Shown here one piece after another: positions 25,317 to 34,291 of a stretch of DNA of 64,000 bases. A program made the position numbers and the translations under genes. The notes under the pieces are model-generated. The model was not told the DNA's origin, ran no database searches, and was given only the letters and a program-made list of their open reading frames with translations. The stretch's first letter is position 1, and the number at the start of each line of letters is the position of its first letter. This DNA comes from JASHUC01 sp963849095 (GTDB taxonomy: Bacteria; Pseudomonadota; Gammaproteobacteria; Steroidobacterales; Steroidobacteraceae): assembly GCA_963849095.1 (NCBI GenBank), contig CAWKGA010000003.1, forward strand, positions 186,001-250,000, in the 5' to 3' direction.

Positions 25317-26020
25317 TGCTTCGCGAGGTGCAACTCGGCGGCCGGGTAGAGCAGCCGGGCCCTGTCGAGCGAGGTCTGCTTGTCGGAGCTCAAGCCGAGC
25401 GCCGCCTTCCATGCCGAAGCCGACACGAGCTCGATGGCGCAGCCTGCCGCCTGGAGCGTCGCCAGGAGCGAGCCGAGCGCGAGCCCGATGGTGAGGCACG
25501 ATGAGCGGCCCTGGGCCGGCATGGCCTGCTGGCGCTCCACCACGGCGCGCATGGGACGCCCGCCCTTGAGCTCGAGGAGCCGCGGCAGCAATAAAGCAAC
25601 ACGGACGTTGCGACCCCGCTGAGAGCGTTGCGTGAGCACGCGAACTGCGGCAACATAGCGATGCGCTCATGACGGACGGAATTTTTGCCAGTAGGCGGCC
25701 CGAAGTCAGTAAACGCGCATGATTCTCGCCGGCATGCTGAAGGTGTCGGTTGTAACGCAACGACAGTTGCGGCGTGGAGGTGACCACGTCCGTTGGCGGG
25801 AACGAGGCACCGTGAGCATCTGTTAGCCGACTCAGGCACCTTGCCGTTGCGAGGCAGGGATGAGCAGATGCGAACGGCGTCATGAGCACCGGAGCGAGGT
25901 GTCGATCCACGCGAGGCGGCCGTCACGAATCACCGGCAGGTCTTCGAGTACCTGCAGCTCGCCGGCGGCGCCGAGCAGGGCCAGCGCACCGGAGAGGCCG
26001 GGATCGAGGCCGAGGATCAT
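25247..26020 (-). pseudogene. RuvC-like resolvase split by an insertion
   Basis: The N-terminal 44 residues (25880-26020) begin MILGLDPGLSGALALLG with the first catalytic Asp and end at WIDTSLR before a stop. The rest resumes at about 25590 (LLPRLLELKGGRP, VVERQQAMPAQG with the catalytic Glu, then WKKALGLS-like WKAALGLSSDKQ) to 25247. In the last motif HHNRAEAALIA the usual Asp is Asn. Between the halves lie about 240-290 unrelated bases. Phage RuvC relatives cut branched DNA during replication or packaging; this copy should be inactive. Confidence 0.75.
25640..25879. other. Unidentified insertion inside the ruvC-like gene
   Basis: About 240 bases with no phage-family coding match separate the two ruvC halves. 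I found no transposase frame. GTGCTCA/TGAGCAC-type matches occur near both ends (about 25634 and 25884), but no clear long terminal inverted repeat. Confidence 0.45.
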
Positions 26021-26181
26021 GGCGCGCTCACCCGCCGCGCCCGACGCTCATCCGCCGCGGTCCATCCTCCGCGCAGCGCCCCTGCCGGCGCCTCGCGCTC
26101 ACGAGCCGGCGGGTTGTGCTGGTAGAACTCGCGCCAGCGCCGAGCGCACCGTCTGCTCCACCCCGCCCAGCGCTTCCTCAC
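26017..26181 (-). CDS. Small basic phage protein (54 aa)
   Basis: GTG start overlaps the preceding gene's stop (GTGA) and its own TGA overlaps the ruvC ATG (ATGA). The product is Arg/Trp-rich (RKRWAGWSRR, RRWREFYQHNPPAREREAP). No function assigned. Confidence 0.5.
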   Translation of the reverse strand: MRKRWAGWSRRCARRWREFYQHNPPAREREAPAGALRGGWTAADERRARRVSAP

Positions 26182-26408
26182 GGCTCCCGCTCCTCGATCG
26201 CCCGCTCGAGCACGTCGAGCGCCGCAGCGTGCCAGCCGTTGCGCAGGTCGTGCAGTGCGCGCTCCACCGCACCTCGCAGCTCATCGCGCTCAGGCCGCAG
26301 GCGGTTGAGCTCGGCGCAGAGGCCCGTGACGGTGCTCTCGAGCATGCCGGTGCGGCGCCGTTGGTTCACGGTCACGAGAACGCCAGAGAGCGGCAGTGAT
26401 TCGGTCAT
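26178..26408 (-). CDS. Small helical phage protein (76 aa)
   Basis: ATG at 26408 overlaps the stop of the baseplate-like gene. The protein is helical with a coiled-coil-like region (LCAELNRLRPERDELRGAVERALHDL) and ends GWHAAALDVLERAIEEREP. That tail resembles GWPAAALDSLGRAAELLEQE in the small gene at 34288, so the two may be related. Function unknown. Confidence 0.55.
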   Translation of the reverse strand: MTESLPLSGVLVTVNQRRRTGMLESTVTGLCAELNRLRPERDELRGAVERALHDLRNGWHAAALDVLERAIEEREP

Positions 26409-27517
26409 AAGGTTGCCTTCGCCGGAATCAAATTAACGACGTAGGTCGTATTCCAGCTCGACGCGCTCGGCTCGCGGAAGCTCGCGAAATGGTGAATCTC
26501 GCTGACCCACCACGTACCTTGAAACAGCGACCGGGCCGAGGCGGGCGTGTTCGGAGCTGCGGCCTGCGGAGTCACGAGCACATACGGTGGCAATGCGGCG
26601 GTCGGGAACGTCACGTGGTCAAACAGGCCGATATCGCCACGCAGTGTCGTCTGGAACGTCACGCGGAAATTCTCGATCCAAACAGGCTGGCCGATGAGGT
26701 CCTGAAAGTTGAGCGCGAACGTGCGCGGCGCGGCACCGACCGAATCGATCGCGCTGATGAGCTCCCCGCCACTTGGCAGAATATATACGCCGCTGTAGCC
26801 TGGACCATAAATCTGCGAGCCAATCGACTTCGTGTAACTCAACAAATTCGCGGCGAAGGCGGTCAGGCTTTTGTGATAAAAAGGCTGATCGCTCAGCGCG
26901 ACGAGCTGGCCGATCTTGATGTCCTGCGCGTATCCGGGGAACGCTTGATTGAAGATGACCGGGAGCGCCGCCGTGAGCGGCGTGCCCCTCGTCCAGACGC
27001 CACTGATAGGCGTCCCCGGTGTGGCGATGCCGGTGCGCAGGATCAAATCCAATGCTTGATCGACGCCAGTCCAATTTCCAAACGCTTGATAGACGATGCC
27101 GGTTGCGAGAATGCCTTGCTGGCTAGCGTTCGCAAGCGGCATTCCCGCCGCCATCCCACCGCGAAGCAGAAAAGTCTTGAACTGCAAGGCGCCGCTGGCG
27201 TCGGGCTGGGGGTTCAGGTCCGCAGAGGCCGCCAGTGCATGAATGCCGACTCCCCACAAGCGAGCCGAGCCGCCCGTTTCAGCCTGCAATGTGTGCGCTG
27301 GCGCAACGGGCAAGTCGAACTCAATGTTGAGTGCGCCGAGATTTGTTTTTCCGGCGAGCTGCGGGCCTGGCGCGGCGCTAATGAGTTGCGTGCCGGCCGT
27401 GGTATAGAGACTCGTCGCGAGCGGGCCAGCGCCTTTGATGAAACCGAGGCCGCGCGGCTCGAGGAGGAAGTTCTGGCCCGAGGCAGGGTCGCGGATTTCG
27501 AGACTGTAGTACCGCAC
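26405..27517 (-). CDS. Phage baseplate/tail hub-like protein
   Basis: 370 residues, beta-rich. The N-terminal half (MRYYSLEIRDPASGQNF) and the C-terminal WWVSEIHHFASFREPSASSWNTTYVV and FRVTFQTTLRGDIGLFDHVTFP are typical of baseplate hub-type proteins of long-tailed phages. It lies directly downstream of the tape-measure-like gene, 12 bases away, and overlaps the next small gene. The identification rests on these patterns and on position. Confidence 0.65.
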   Translation of the reverse strand: MRYYSLEIRDPASGQNFLLEPRGLGFIKGAGPLATSLYTTAGTQLISAAPGPQLAGKTNLGALNIEFDLPVAPAHTLQAETGGSARLWGVGIHALAASADLNPQPDASGALQFKTFLLRGGMAAGMPLANASQQGILATGIVYQAFGNWTGVDQALDLILRTGIATPGTPISGVWTRGTPLTAALPVIFNQAFPGYAQDIKIGQLVALSDQPFYHKSLTAFAANLLSYTKSIGSQIYGPGYSGVYILPSGGELISAIDSVGAAPRTFALNFQDLIGQPVWIENFRVTFQTTLRGDIGLFDHVTFPTAALPPYVLVTPQAAAPNTPASARSLFQGTWWVSEIHHFASFREPSASSWNTTYVVNLIPAKATL

Positions 27518-27529
27518 GTCAGCCGAGGC

Positions 27530-29221
27530 TCATTGCGTCGCCCCTGCGGAGGTGATCGCCGCGTGAACTCCGCCCGGAGGTAATGTCACTGCCACACGGG
27601 TCGTGCCGGAGAGAGCCGTCTTCAATGCGCGCGCGATCAGGGCCGGGAGATGCTGCTGCCATGACTGGCCGTACCGCGCGACGTCGGCATCGACGCCGCC
27701 CTCGTTCCAGAGGTAAGCGGCGGTCGCTTTCTTGATGTCCCCGCCGTAGTCCCCCAGCAGCTTGCGCATTTCCATTCCGCTACCGTAGATACTTTGAAGC
27801 TGATCGGTTGGGTCAACCCCCCAGTAGGACGCGGATTGCCGCGTGAGCTGCATCACTCCCGATCGGTTGATACCCGGCAGCGGGATTGACTGAAGCCGGC
27901 GGATGCCTTCGAGGGTCCCGGCAGGCAGCCCCATCGAACTGCCAAACTGCGCGGCGAGCTGATCCCACGCCGTGAGATTCGGATGCGCGAGAAAGTTCTG
28001 CCGCCACTGCGCGGCGCTGTACATCCCGGCCACGTCGCCGGCCGTCGCGCCAACGATCGCACCCGTCGCGGCCCCAGGCGCCCCAGCGATCGAGCCGCCG
28101 ATCGCTGCACCCACCGTGGCGCCCACGGGGTTGTCGCTGAAGCCGAAGGCCGAGGCGATCCGGTGGAACCCGGCCAGGAAATGCTCGACATCCGTCAGGA
28201 ATTGCGGCTTGGCAATCTCGCCGCTGAACTTGTCCATCCAAGCGGCGACGGCGTCGATATCTTTCGAGATCGGGCCGCCCTTAGCCATGACGACGCCGAG
28301 CAGATGGGAGAACCCGCCAGCCAGGCGTTCGATCGGGCCCGTGAGTGGAACCAATCCCCTCACAAAAGTATTTTCAATCGCGCCCTTGGCGGAGTCTATC
28401 GATTGAACGAAGCGCGTCCACGCCCGCTGCGTACCCTCGCTCAAGCCCAGCGCGCCTTGCTGCTTTCCGTACGTGGCGAGGTCCTCATCCAACTCGCCGG
28501 ATTTTGTCATCGTGCGCCAGCGCCGCAGATCCTCGACACCGATACCCAGTTGCGCGAGCGGATACGAATACATCAGGTTGCCGAGTTGACCCGGCGGGGT
28601 CATTGCCGTCAGCTGGCTCACCCGCTTGAGCACATCGACCACAACCTGCGAGACGGACTGATTCGGATTGACGCCGAGGCTCGTAAGCGGACCGGCGGTC
28701 GCGGGGCTCGACATCATGTTGCTGATCGCGCCCAGAAATCCGCCGGAATTCCCGAGCATTGGCCCGAATGAGATATCGAATGCCCGCTGCTGGCCAGTCG
28801 AGACGCCCAAGCCCATCGCGGACTTTCGCCAGCCGTAGACATCAGTGCCGAGACCCATCATGCCGGAAAGGCTGAAATAGCTCGTGAGCGCGCCCAAGCC
28901 GCCGAACAGGCCCGTCCATTTCAACATCGAGGCCGTCATGGACTTGACGTGACTCGCGGTCGAGCGACTCGCGCCTTCGATGCCCTGCCAGATCGAATGT
29001 GAGCGCATCAGATCCTTGTTTTGCGCTTCAGCCGCCTCCTGCGCTTCTCGCAGATTGGAGATGTGAGCCTCGGTCGTTGCTTTGTACTCGGCGAGACCGC
29101 CTGCGGCTTTGGCCTGGATCGCGGAGATTTTCGTCCAGATCTCAGGCTGCTTTTTCAGCTGTTCCTGGTATTCATTCCAGAGATTGAGGAACCGCTCGAA
29201 GCTTTGCTGCTGCACCTCCAC
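27530..29221 (-). CDS. Tail tape-measure-like protein with degenerate lytic transglycosylase region
   Basis: 563 residues from the GTG at 29221. The N-terminal 90 residues are coiled coil; hydrophobic/glycine-rich helices follow (GLFGGLGALTSYFSLSGMMGLG; GAAIGGSIAGAPGAATGAIVG). The region 440-540 resembles a soluble lytic transglycosylase (SGVMQLTRQSASYWGVDPTD, KKATAAYLWNEGGV), but the catalytic Glu-Ser appears as Gln-Ser (RRLQS). Homology-like codons extend upstream to an ATC at 29245 that has AGGAG eight bases before it, so the original start may have been an ATG mutated there. Confidence 0.65.
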   Translation of the reverse strand: MEVQQQSFERFLNLWNEYQEQLKKQPEIWTKISAIQAKAAGGLAEYKATTEAHISNLREAQEAAEAQNKDLMRSHSIWQGIEGASRSTASHVKSMTASMLKWTGLFGGLGALTSYFSLSGMMGLGTDVYGWRKSAMGLGVSTGQQRAFDISFGPMLGNSGGFLGAISNMMSSPATAGPLTSLGVNPNQSVSQVVVDVLKRVSQLTAMTPPGQLGNLMYSYPLAQLGIGVEDLRRWRTMTKSGELDEDLATYGKQQGALGLSEGTQRAWTRFVQSIDSAKGAIENTFVRGLVPLTGPIERLAGGFSHLLGVVMAKGGPISKDIDAVAAWMDKFSGEIAKPQFLTDVEHFLAGFHRIASAFGFSDNPVGATVGAAIGGSIAGAPGAATGAIVGATAGDVAGMYSAAQWRQNFLAHPNLTAWDQLAAQFGSSMGLPAGTLEGIRRLQSIPLPGINRSGVMQLTRQSASYWGVDPTDQLQSIYGSGMEMRKLLGDYGGDIKKATAAYLWNEGGVDADVARYGQSWQQHLPALIARALKTALSGTTRVAVTLPPGGVHAAITSAGATQ

Positions 29222-29223
29222 AT

Positions 29224-29473
29224 CTAGGATCGATTTTGTGGCGATGGTCGCTGCTCCTCACTCAAAGGGAAGGCCGGCCGCGGCCCAACGCGGAAGCAAC
29301 CCGCCGGCACTGGACCGCCCCCAGGAGGGCACCGACGCTGCACGTGGAGACGGCATGAAGACCGATAGCGCGCCCGCCGGCTGCCGGAGTTTCTTTGAGC
29401 GGGAGCACCCCCGGCTAATCTCCACCGCGAGCGCTTCTTGTCGCGCTCGGCTCCACGGCCACACAATCAAACA
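29224..29473. other. Unresolved segment between tail genes
   Basis: Two overlapping minus-strand frames (29258-29470 from TTG, and 29224-29466) and a 19-codon frame starting at the upstream gene's TAATG overlap. None looks like a known tail assembly gene. It could be a decayed gene. Confidence 0.4.
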
Positions 29474-30130
29474 TTAGCGCCGATTCGCCATGTCGCGGTT
29501 GATGCGGCCGAACTTGGTCGCACCTCCCATGAATGGGCCCCACACGACCCCGGGATCACCGATGAATTTCCGGATGATGTGGCCCTCGTCGGTGCGCGTC
29601 ACCTGCTCGCGCAGCGGCGCGCCCGCGGGAGGCGGAGCCATGGACGCCTGCATGGCGTCGTTGATGATGGCGTCTTCGACGAGCCTGAACGAGCTCGCGT
29701 CCTGCACCAGAATGCCGAGGTCCGAGCCCTTGTAAATTGCGCTGTGAGGCTGCAATTGCTTCATCAAACGCACGCGGAAATCGCTGAGCGTCTCGCCAGC
29801 CAACGCGTGGGGCGCCTGTTTCGACCCAAGCGCCTGATAGGCTGAGTCGGCGCGCATCTGTGCGTCGGCGAACGCCTCGCGATTCTTCGCGAGGTCATCG
29901 TCGTCGGAGTCTTTGCGGCGCAGTGCAGCGTCGGCGATTGCCTTGGTTTCTTTCTCCTTGGCCTCGGCGTCGGCGCGAGCCTTGGCGTCGGTCTTCTGCT
30001 TTTCGCGCTCCTGTTCGAGCGCGTCCAGGCGGCCGGCGAGCTTGGTGTGCTTGTCGTTCATGTCATCGATGCCGGCATGAATTTTGTCGAGGTGCTCGAG
30101 GACCTTGTCGAGCTGATCTTTCTCTGCCAC
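29474..30130 (-). CDS. Phage structural/assembly-like coiled-coil protein (218 aa)
   Basis: GTG start at 30130 with GGAG upstream. Residues 1-75 are a charged coiled coil (DKVLEHLDKIHAGIDDMNDKHTKLAG). The second half has a compact domain (LKQLQPHSAIYKGSDLGIL... GHIIRKFIGDPGVVWGPFM). Coiled-coil-plus-domain proteins at this place in head/tail clusters are often scaffolding or tail completion proteins; no firm assignment. Confidence 0.55.
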   Translation of the reverse strand: MAEKDQLDKVLEHLDKIHAGIDDMNDKHTKLAGRLDALEQEREKQKTDAKARADAEAKEKETKAIADAALRRKDSDDDDLAKNREAFADAQMRADSAYQALGSKQAPHALAGETLSDFRVRLMKQLQPHSAIYKGSDLGILVQDASSFRLVEDAIINDAMQASMAPPPAGAPLREQVTRTDEGHIIRKFIGDPGVVWGPFMGGATKFGRINRDMANRR

Positions 30131-30196
30131 GTGAAATCTCCTCGGCGCTGTGCGCCATCTCTCACTCTCTCTCCGGCAAATCAGTCTTTCAGGCCA

Positions 30197-30367
30197 TCAA
30201 TAAACTGGGGGCGGCCAGGGTAGCCCGAGCTGACGAGGGCCCGGGGGCCTCACGCCAGGGTGCGCCACGCGAAAAAGGCGGTCCGCCTCGTCCCATTGCG
30301 CACGCCACGCAGCATGGGCCTCGCGACCGGAGGGCTGCGGCGCTGACTGCGTGTCAACTGCGGCCAT
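30197..30367 (-). CDS. Small phage protein (56 aa)
   Basis: ATG at 30367 overlaps the stop of the upstream gene (TAATG). The sequence is Trp/Arg/Pro-rich (HAAWRAQWDEADRLFRVAHPGVRPPG) and ends WPPPVY. No family recognised. Deletion of head genes may have occurred near here. Confidence 0.45.
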   Translation of the reverse strand: MAAVDTQSAPQPSGREAHAAWRAQWDEADRLFRVAHPGVRPPGPRQLGLPWPPPVY

Positions 30368-30852
30368 TAGTGGGACCTCGATTCTGTGCTATCAGCCGGC
30401 AGATCCCGGCTCGTCGGGCGAAACGGGTGATCGCGCAGCCACACTCGCAGCGCGTAGCGGGCCAGGAAGTGGCGATCGGCGTAGCCGCGCTCGGCGGCTG
30501 CGGCGTCGAGCATCGACAGCAACTCAAAATCGAGATCGACGAAGCATCGGGTTCTGGCCTCGAGCTCGGCGACTTTCAATTGAATCTCTCGGGTAGTCAT
30601 GCGGTATGTATAGCCGACCCGACGGCCCGCTGTCTGGCCACGGCCGGCCGATTTCGCTGTCTGGCCACGGCGGCCAAATTCCCCCTCGCCGCGGACCTGC
30701 TCCATCAGCCGGCGCACCGTGCGCAGCGAGGGAACCGGGTAGCCGGTGAGCTCCTCCCAGACATCGCGCGCATCGAGCATGGGATCGGCCTGCGTGCGGC
30801 CGGCGAGCAGAGCGCGGATTTCCGCGAGGGCCGGGGTGTAGCGTGTGCTCAT
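30367..30852 (-). CDS. Phage protein, possibly DNA-binding (161 aa)
   Basis: Follows the 319-residue gene by 3 bases. The N-terminal half looks like a winged-helix (PALAEIRALLAGRTQADPMLDARDVWEELTGYPVPSLRTVRRLMEQ). An Arg/Gln/Gly linker is followed by a C-terminal helical half (ELEARTRCFVDLDFELLSMLDAAAAERG) with ribbon-helix-helix flavour. Function unknown. Confidence 0.5.
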   Translation of the reverse strand: MSTRYTPALAEIRALLAGRTQADPMLDARDVWEELTGYPVPSLRTVRRLMEQVRGEGEFGRRGQTAKSAGRGQTAGRRVGYTYRMTTREIQLKVAELEARTRCFVDLDFELLSMLDAAAAERGYADRHFLARYALRVWLRDHPFRPTSRDLPADSTESRSH

Positions 30853-30855
30853 GCT

Positions 30856-31815
30856 TTAATCCTCAGTTTGATCGAATCGGGTGGGTATCGTGATGCGCCC
30901 GACTCGCGGATCGCGCACGTAGGTGACCTGCTCATTGATGACGTAGCGCCCCCAGCGCGGCAGCGGATGCCAGATGCGCTCCCCGCGCGCGCCCTCGATG
31001 ACGACCGTGACCGGCTCGACACTGTGCCCATCGGACTTGTACGGGCGCCCGGGGCCCGGGGCGTGGGGATACCACCAAATCGAATACTTCCCAGGGCGCA
31101 AAAAAACACCGGGCGTGGGCGCGGGTGGCGGCGGGGGCGCCAAGGGATGCCGCAGAAACTGGGCCATTCGGGCGAACAATCCATCGGATGTCTGCTCGTG
31201 CTCGGTGAACGGCGGCAAGACAGTCCGCCGGTCACCACCGCGAGTAAGAAAGAGACCGAGCACGAAGGCGTGCAGCAGCTCCCCGGCGCTCGAGGGGTCG
31301 CCCGGGCGATGCCGGCGCAGCTGCGCGACGAGGTGCTCTGTCGTCGTTCCCCGGAATGCGAACCGCCGCAAGCCGCTCTCGATTCTGACCACGGTGCCGG
31401 AATTGACGAGGGGTCGCATCGCGGCGACGCGCTCATCGATCGTGGCGGGCCAGCTCGCACTGTCCGAATCGCGTACCGGCTGCAAGTCGATGCCGTCCTC
31501 GGCGCTGCCGCCCGAGGCCTCCCAGGCGCGCCCGGCGGCCTCCAGCAGCTCGAGGAGGCCTCCGCCCCTCTCGACCCAGGCGATGCAGCCGGGCTCGATC
31601 GGGCGATACTTGCGCGCGAGCTCGGCGCCTTGCGCAAAGAGCGCCGCGAGCCATTCCCCGCGAACGGCGCTCATGTCCTCGAGGGAACGGTCGAGCACGT
31701 GCAGCAAGTACCTGCCGCGCGAGTTGAACGCGAACCAAATGACGCCGACTCCGGCATCGGGACGGTCGCACGTTGCAATCGTCGCGAACAGGCTCTCTGG
31801 CCTTTCGATCACCAT
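30856..31815 (-). CDS. Phage protein of unknown function (319 aa)
   Basis: Start at 31815 overlaps the terminase stop by 7 bases. The N-terminal third (GVGVIWFAFNSRGRYLLHVLDRSLEDMSAVRGEW) has a beta/alpha pattern; a proline-rich linker (PLAPPPPPAPTPG) leads to a C-terminal YSIWWYPHAPGPGRPYKSDG beta region. In a complete prophage the portal gene would follow terminase, but I see no portal features here. Confidence 0.5.
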   Translation of the reverse strand: MVIERPESLFATIATCDRPDAGVGVIWFAFNSRGRYLLHVLDRSLEDMSAVRGEWLAALFAQGAELARKYRPIEPGCIAWVERGGGLLELLEAAGRAWEASGGSAEDGIDLQPVRDSDSASWPATIDERVAAMRPLVNSGTVVRIESGLRRFAFRGTTTEHLVAQLRRHRPGDPSSAGELLHAFVLGLFLTRGGDRRTVLPPFTEHEQTSDGLFARMAQFLRHPLAPPPPPAPTPGVFLRPGKYSIWWYPHAPGPGRPYKSDGHSVEPVTVVIEGARGERIWHPLPRWGRYVINEQVTYVRDPRVGRITIPTRFDQTED

Positions 31816-33140
31816 TGCATCTCCTCACTCTCCGACGCGATGAGCGCGCGAATGTTGAAGGCGCCCGTGACCTGCTCCTCGAGCGTGAGCTCCGTCAGCG
31901 CGAACACCATCGCATCAACCCGATCAGGAGAGCCGTCACGGCCGCGGTCCCAGTCAGAAGTGAACCGCACCATCTGATCCTCGAGCGCCGGGTGCGAGCC
32001 GACCAAATGCGCGCGGCGCTGCGCGAAAAGGCTAGCAATGGGCTCGGCCCGGAGCACTTTGCCCCGACTCGATTGCACCAGCTTCACGGGTACGTTTGCA
32101 TCGACCGAATTGATGTTTGCCGCGACCATTTCTCCGCCGTAGTTACGCTCAGCGGCGATGAGGTCGGCGCGGTGGATATGGAAGGCATCGACCGCGGTCC
32201 GCGCCCAATCTAAGGGCGTCATGACGCCGGAAAGATCCTGGAGCACGTACCCCTCTGAGCGTTGGTCGCTCGCACAGACCACGATGCCGGTCTCGTCGGC
32301 CCCCTCGGTGGAACTGCCGGCGGGATCGACGCCCACGACCACGCGCTTCAGGTCCTGCGGAGCACGCTCGAGGCGCGTCTGCTCGAGATTCTCCAGCGTG
32401 AACAACGCACCCGGGACGTTGAGCAGCACCTCACCGAAAACCTCCTGCCGCTCCAGGCGTGTGCCGCGATATCGGGCGATGATCTGATCGATGAAGGCGG
32501 CGGCGAGGTTCGCTGAGTTTTCGAGCGTCGAGCCGCGCACGACGACGGTGTCGCCGTTGGGATTCGCTTCCGTGCGCTCGCGGGCGAGCAGGGCCTTGAC
32601 GATCTTGGTCGGCCGAGGGGTCGTCGCAATCAAGCAGCGAGGCCTGGAACCTTGGCGTTTCAGCCGCAGCCCGAACATGAGGTTGTCGAACGCTTCCGGG
32701 TAACGCCACGCGGCAAGCTCGTCGCAGATAGCAAGATCGTGCTGGGTACCCCGCAGACCTCGATCGGGCTCGTCTGCGCTGAACAGCGTGCAAATCGCGC
32801 CGTTCGGCCATGTGATGCGCCGCTTGCTCGGCTCGTACACGGGCCGGTTCCACTTCGGCGCAATGGCCAGGAATCCGCACGGGCCCTCGGCCAGGATGTC
32901 CCGACAGTCCGATGCGCTCGCGCCCACCGCGGCGACGTAGCCAGCCCGCCCGGCTTCTATCTCGGTGCGGGCGTTCTGAGTCAGCGCCAACGTCTTGCCG
33001 TAGCCGCGGCCGGCGAGCCACATCTGTAGCGTCCACCAATCCGCAGTGGAGATGAGCTGGCTCGGCCGGGCGATGCGGGACCAGTCGGAAGCCTCGGCGT
33101 TGCGAAGCGAGTCGGCAAGCCCACGGAAGAACTCAGACAT
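31809..33140 (-). CDS. terL: Terminase large subunit
   Basis: DNA-packaging ATPase/nuclease. From the ATG at 33140 (443 residues) it shows the ATPase region with WLAGRGYGKTLAL (Walker A), LAICDELAAWRYPEAFDNLMFGLR (Walker B with the following Glu) and CLIATTPRPTKIV (coupling motif). The nuclease domain has VVGVDPAGS and DRVDAMVFALTEL carrying conserved Asp residues. Start overlaps the preceding small gene by 8 bases; the frame continues 46 codons upstream without family-like sequence. Confidence 0.88.
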   Translation of the reverse strand: MSEFFRGLADSLRNAEASDWSRIARPSQLISTADWWTLQMWLAGRGYGKTLALTQNARTEIEAGRAGYVAAVGASASDCRDILAEGPCGFLAIAPKWNRPVYEPSKRRITWPNGAICTLFSADEPDRGLRGTQHDLAICDELAAWRYPEAFDNLMFGLRLKRQGSRPRCLIATTPRPTKIVKALLARERTEANPNGDTVVVRGSTLENSANLAAAFIDQIIARYRGTRLERQEVFGEVLLNVPGALFTLENLEQTRLERAPQDLKRVVVGVDPAGSSTEGADETGIVVCASDQRSEGYVLQDLSGVMTPLDWARTAVDAFHIHRADLIAAERNYGGEMVAANINSVDANVPVKLVQSSRGKVLRAEPIASLFAQRRAHLVGSHPALEDQMVRFTSDWDRGRDGSPDRVDAMVFALTELTLEEQVTGAFNIRALIASESEEMQW

Positions 33141-33402
33141 CGGGTGTGCGTCCCTTCTTGAGGCCGCGAGTCGCGGCGAGCAGTCGCTCGAGCTCTTCGA
33201 GGTATCCGTGTACTGCGGCATCGTCGTGGGGGCGGCCGAAAATCTCCTGATGCAGCCGCTCGTTTTGGCGTAGCCCAATGAGCAACTGCCGGCGACCTGG
33301 CGCAGCGGGAGATGCCAGCATCTTGAGATAGCGTTGCCGCACGAGGTCTATCTGCTGACTCGTGCGCAGCGCCTCGAGGAATGCGCGGTTTACCGAATTC
33401 AC
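33133..33402 (-). CDS. Small helical phage protein (89 aa)
   Basis: ATG at 33402 overlaps the stop of the terminase small subunit-like gene (ATGA). The product is helical (AFLEALRTSQQIDLVRQRYLKML... VHGYLEELERLLAATRG). Lying between the two terminase genes, it could be a packaging accessory. Confidence 0.55.
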   Translation of the reverse strand: MNSVNRAFLEALRTSQQIDLVRQRYLKMLASPAAPGRRQLLIGLRQNERLHQEIFGRPHDDAAVHGYLEELERLLAATRGLKKGRTPDV

Positions 33403-34046
33403 GGCGCGTACTCCAGTGCAGGGCGAAGCGCCTCGCCGGCTCCATGCGTCGCCCGCGCGGAGAGTTCCTCGAGACCGGCTAACACGGCGGCTCGAGCATC
33501 CGGGAAAGGCTGCAACCGCTGAATCAGCATGACCTGCAGGTCCGCCATCAGCGGGCTCGAGAGGATGGCGATATTGTTCGTGACGTTCGCAGTCGCCCGG
33601 GACAGGTCACCCGTGAACTGACCTTGGAGGCGGAAAAGCTCAGCCAAGCGGGTGCTTAGGACGCCGACGGTCTGCATATCTCCCGCCTCTCCGGCCGCGA
33701 AGAAGTGCCGCAGCACCGCCGAGCGGACCATATCAACGTACTGCAACAATGAGAGACCTTCCTCGGCCGCCTTGTCGGCGAGCTCGCGTAGCTTCACCGG
33801 GCCGCCGAGCAGTTGCGCACGCTGCTCCTCGCTGATATGGACCTTGGAATGGCGCCATACAGCATCAGCGGACACTGAGAACTGTTTAGCGACTGCCCGC
33901 CGGCCGACTCCGCTAACGAGCAATATCTCCATGCGGTAGCGCTGCGGGTGCAGGCAGATGGTGCAGCGGCCGGTTCTGCGGCCTTTCGGGGCGCCCAAGG
34001 TCAAACTCCTATCGCAACGCAAACGTGGTGCGGTGATCGCGGTCAT
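33399..34046 (-). CDS. Putative terminase small subunit
   Basis: 215 residues from ATG 34046. The N-terminal part has Cys/His (RRTGRCTICLHPQRYRME) and then a helix-turn-helix (SGVGRRAVAKQFSVSADAVWRHSKVH), as expected for a protein that binds phage DNA. The C-terminal half is helical and could oligomerise. Placement immediately upstream of the large subunit supports terminase small subunit, but no diagnostic residue proves it. Confidence 0.6.
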   Translation of the reverse strand: MTAITAPRLRCDRSLTLGAPKGRRTGRCTICLHPQRYRMEILLVSGVGRRAVAKQFSVSADAVWRHSKVHISEEQRAQLLGGPVKLRELADKAAEEGLSLLQYVDMVRSAVLRHFFAAGEAGDMQTVGVLSTRLAELFRLQGQFTGDLSRATANVTNNIAILSSPLMADLQVMLIQRLQPFPDARAAVLAGLEELSARATHGAGEALRPALEYAP

Positions 34047-34291
34047 CCTAACTGCGGCTGGGCAGGAGATGAATTGCGGGAAACGTAAGCTAACTGCGCC
34101 TCCAGGCGGATCGCAGCCATGTGCCATTGCACCGCGCGCACCGAGGGCAATGGACGCAGCGTCAGGCGCGCGCGGATGTCCTTCGCCGTGAGCGGCGGCA
34201 AGAGCGGGGGGTGCTGCGCGAGCATCTCGCGAATCTCCGCCCGCAGCGCCTGCGAGCGAGCCCAGCGACGGCGATTGCGCGGGCCACTCAC
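34043..34291 (-). CDS. Small phage HTH-like protein (82 aa)
   Basis: Overlaps both neighbours by 4 bases (ATGA). After a basic N-terminus, LRAEIREMLAQHPPLLPPLTAKDIRARLTLRPLPSVRAVQWHMAAIR reads as a winged helix. Function unknown, perhaps a regulator. Confidence 0.55.
   Translation of the reverse strand: MSGPRNRRRWARSQALRAEIREMLAQHPPLLPPLTAKDIRARLTLRPLPSVRAVQWHMAAIRLEAQLAYVSRNSSPAQPQLG

Noticed and set aside
27530..29221. Active lytic transglycosylase in the tape-measure-like protein
   Set aside because: The catalytic Glu position appears to be Gln, so activity is doubtful.
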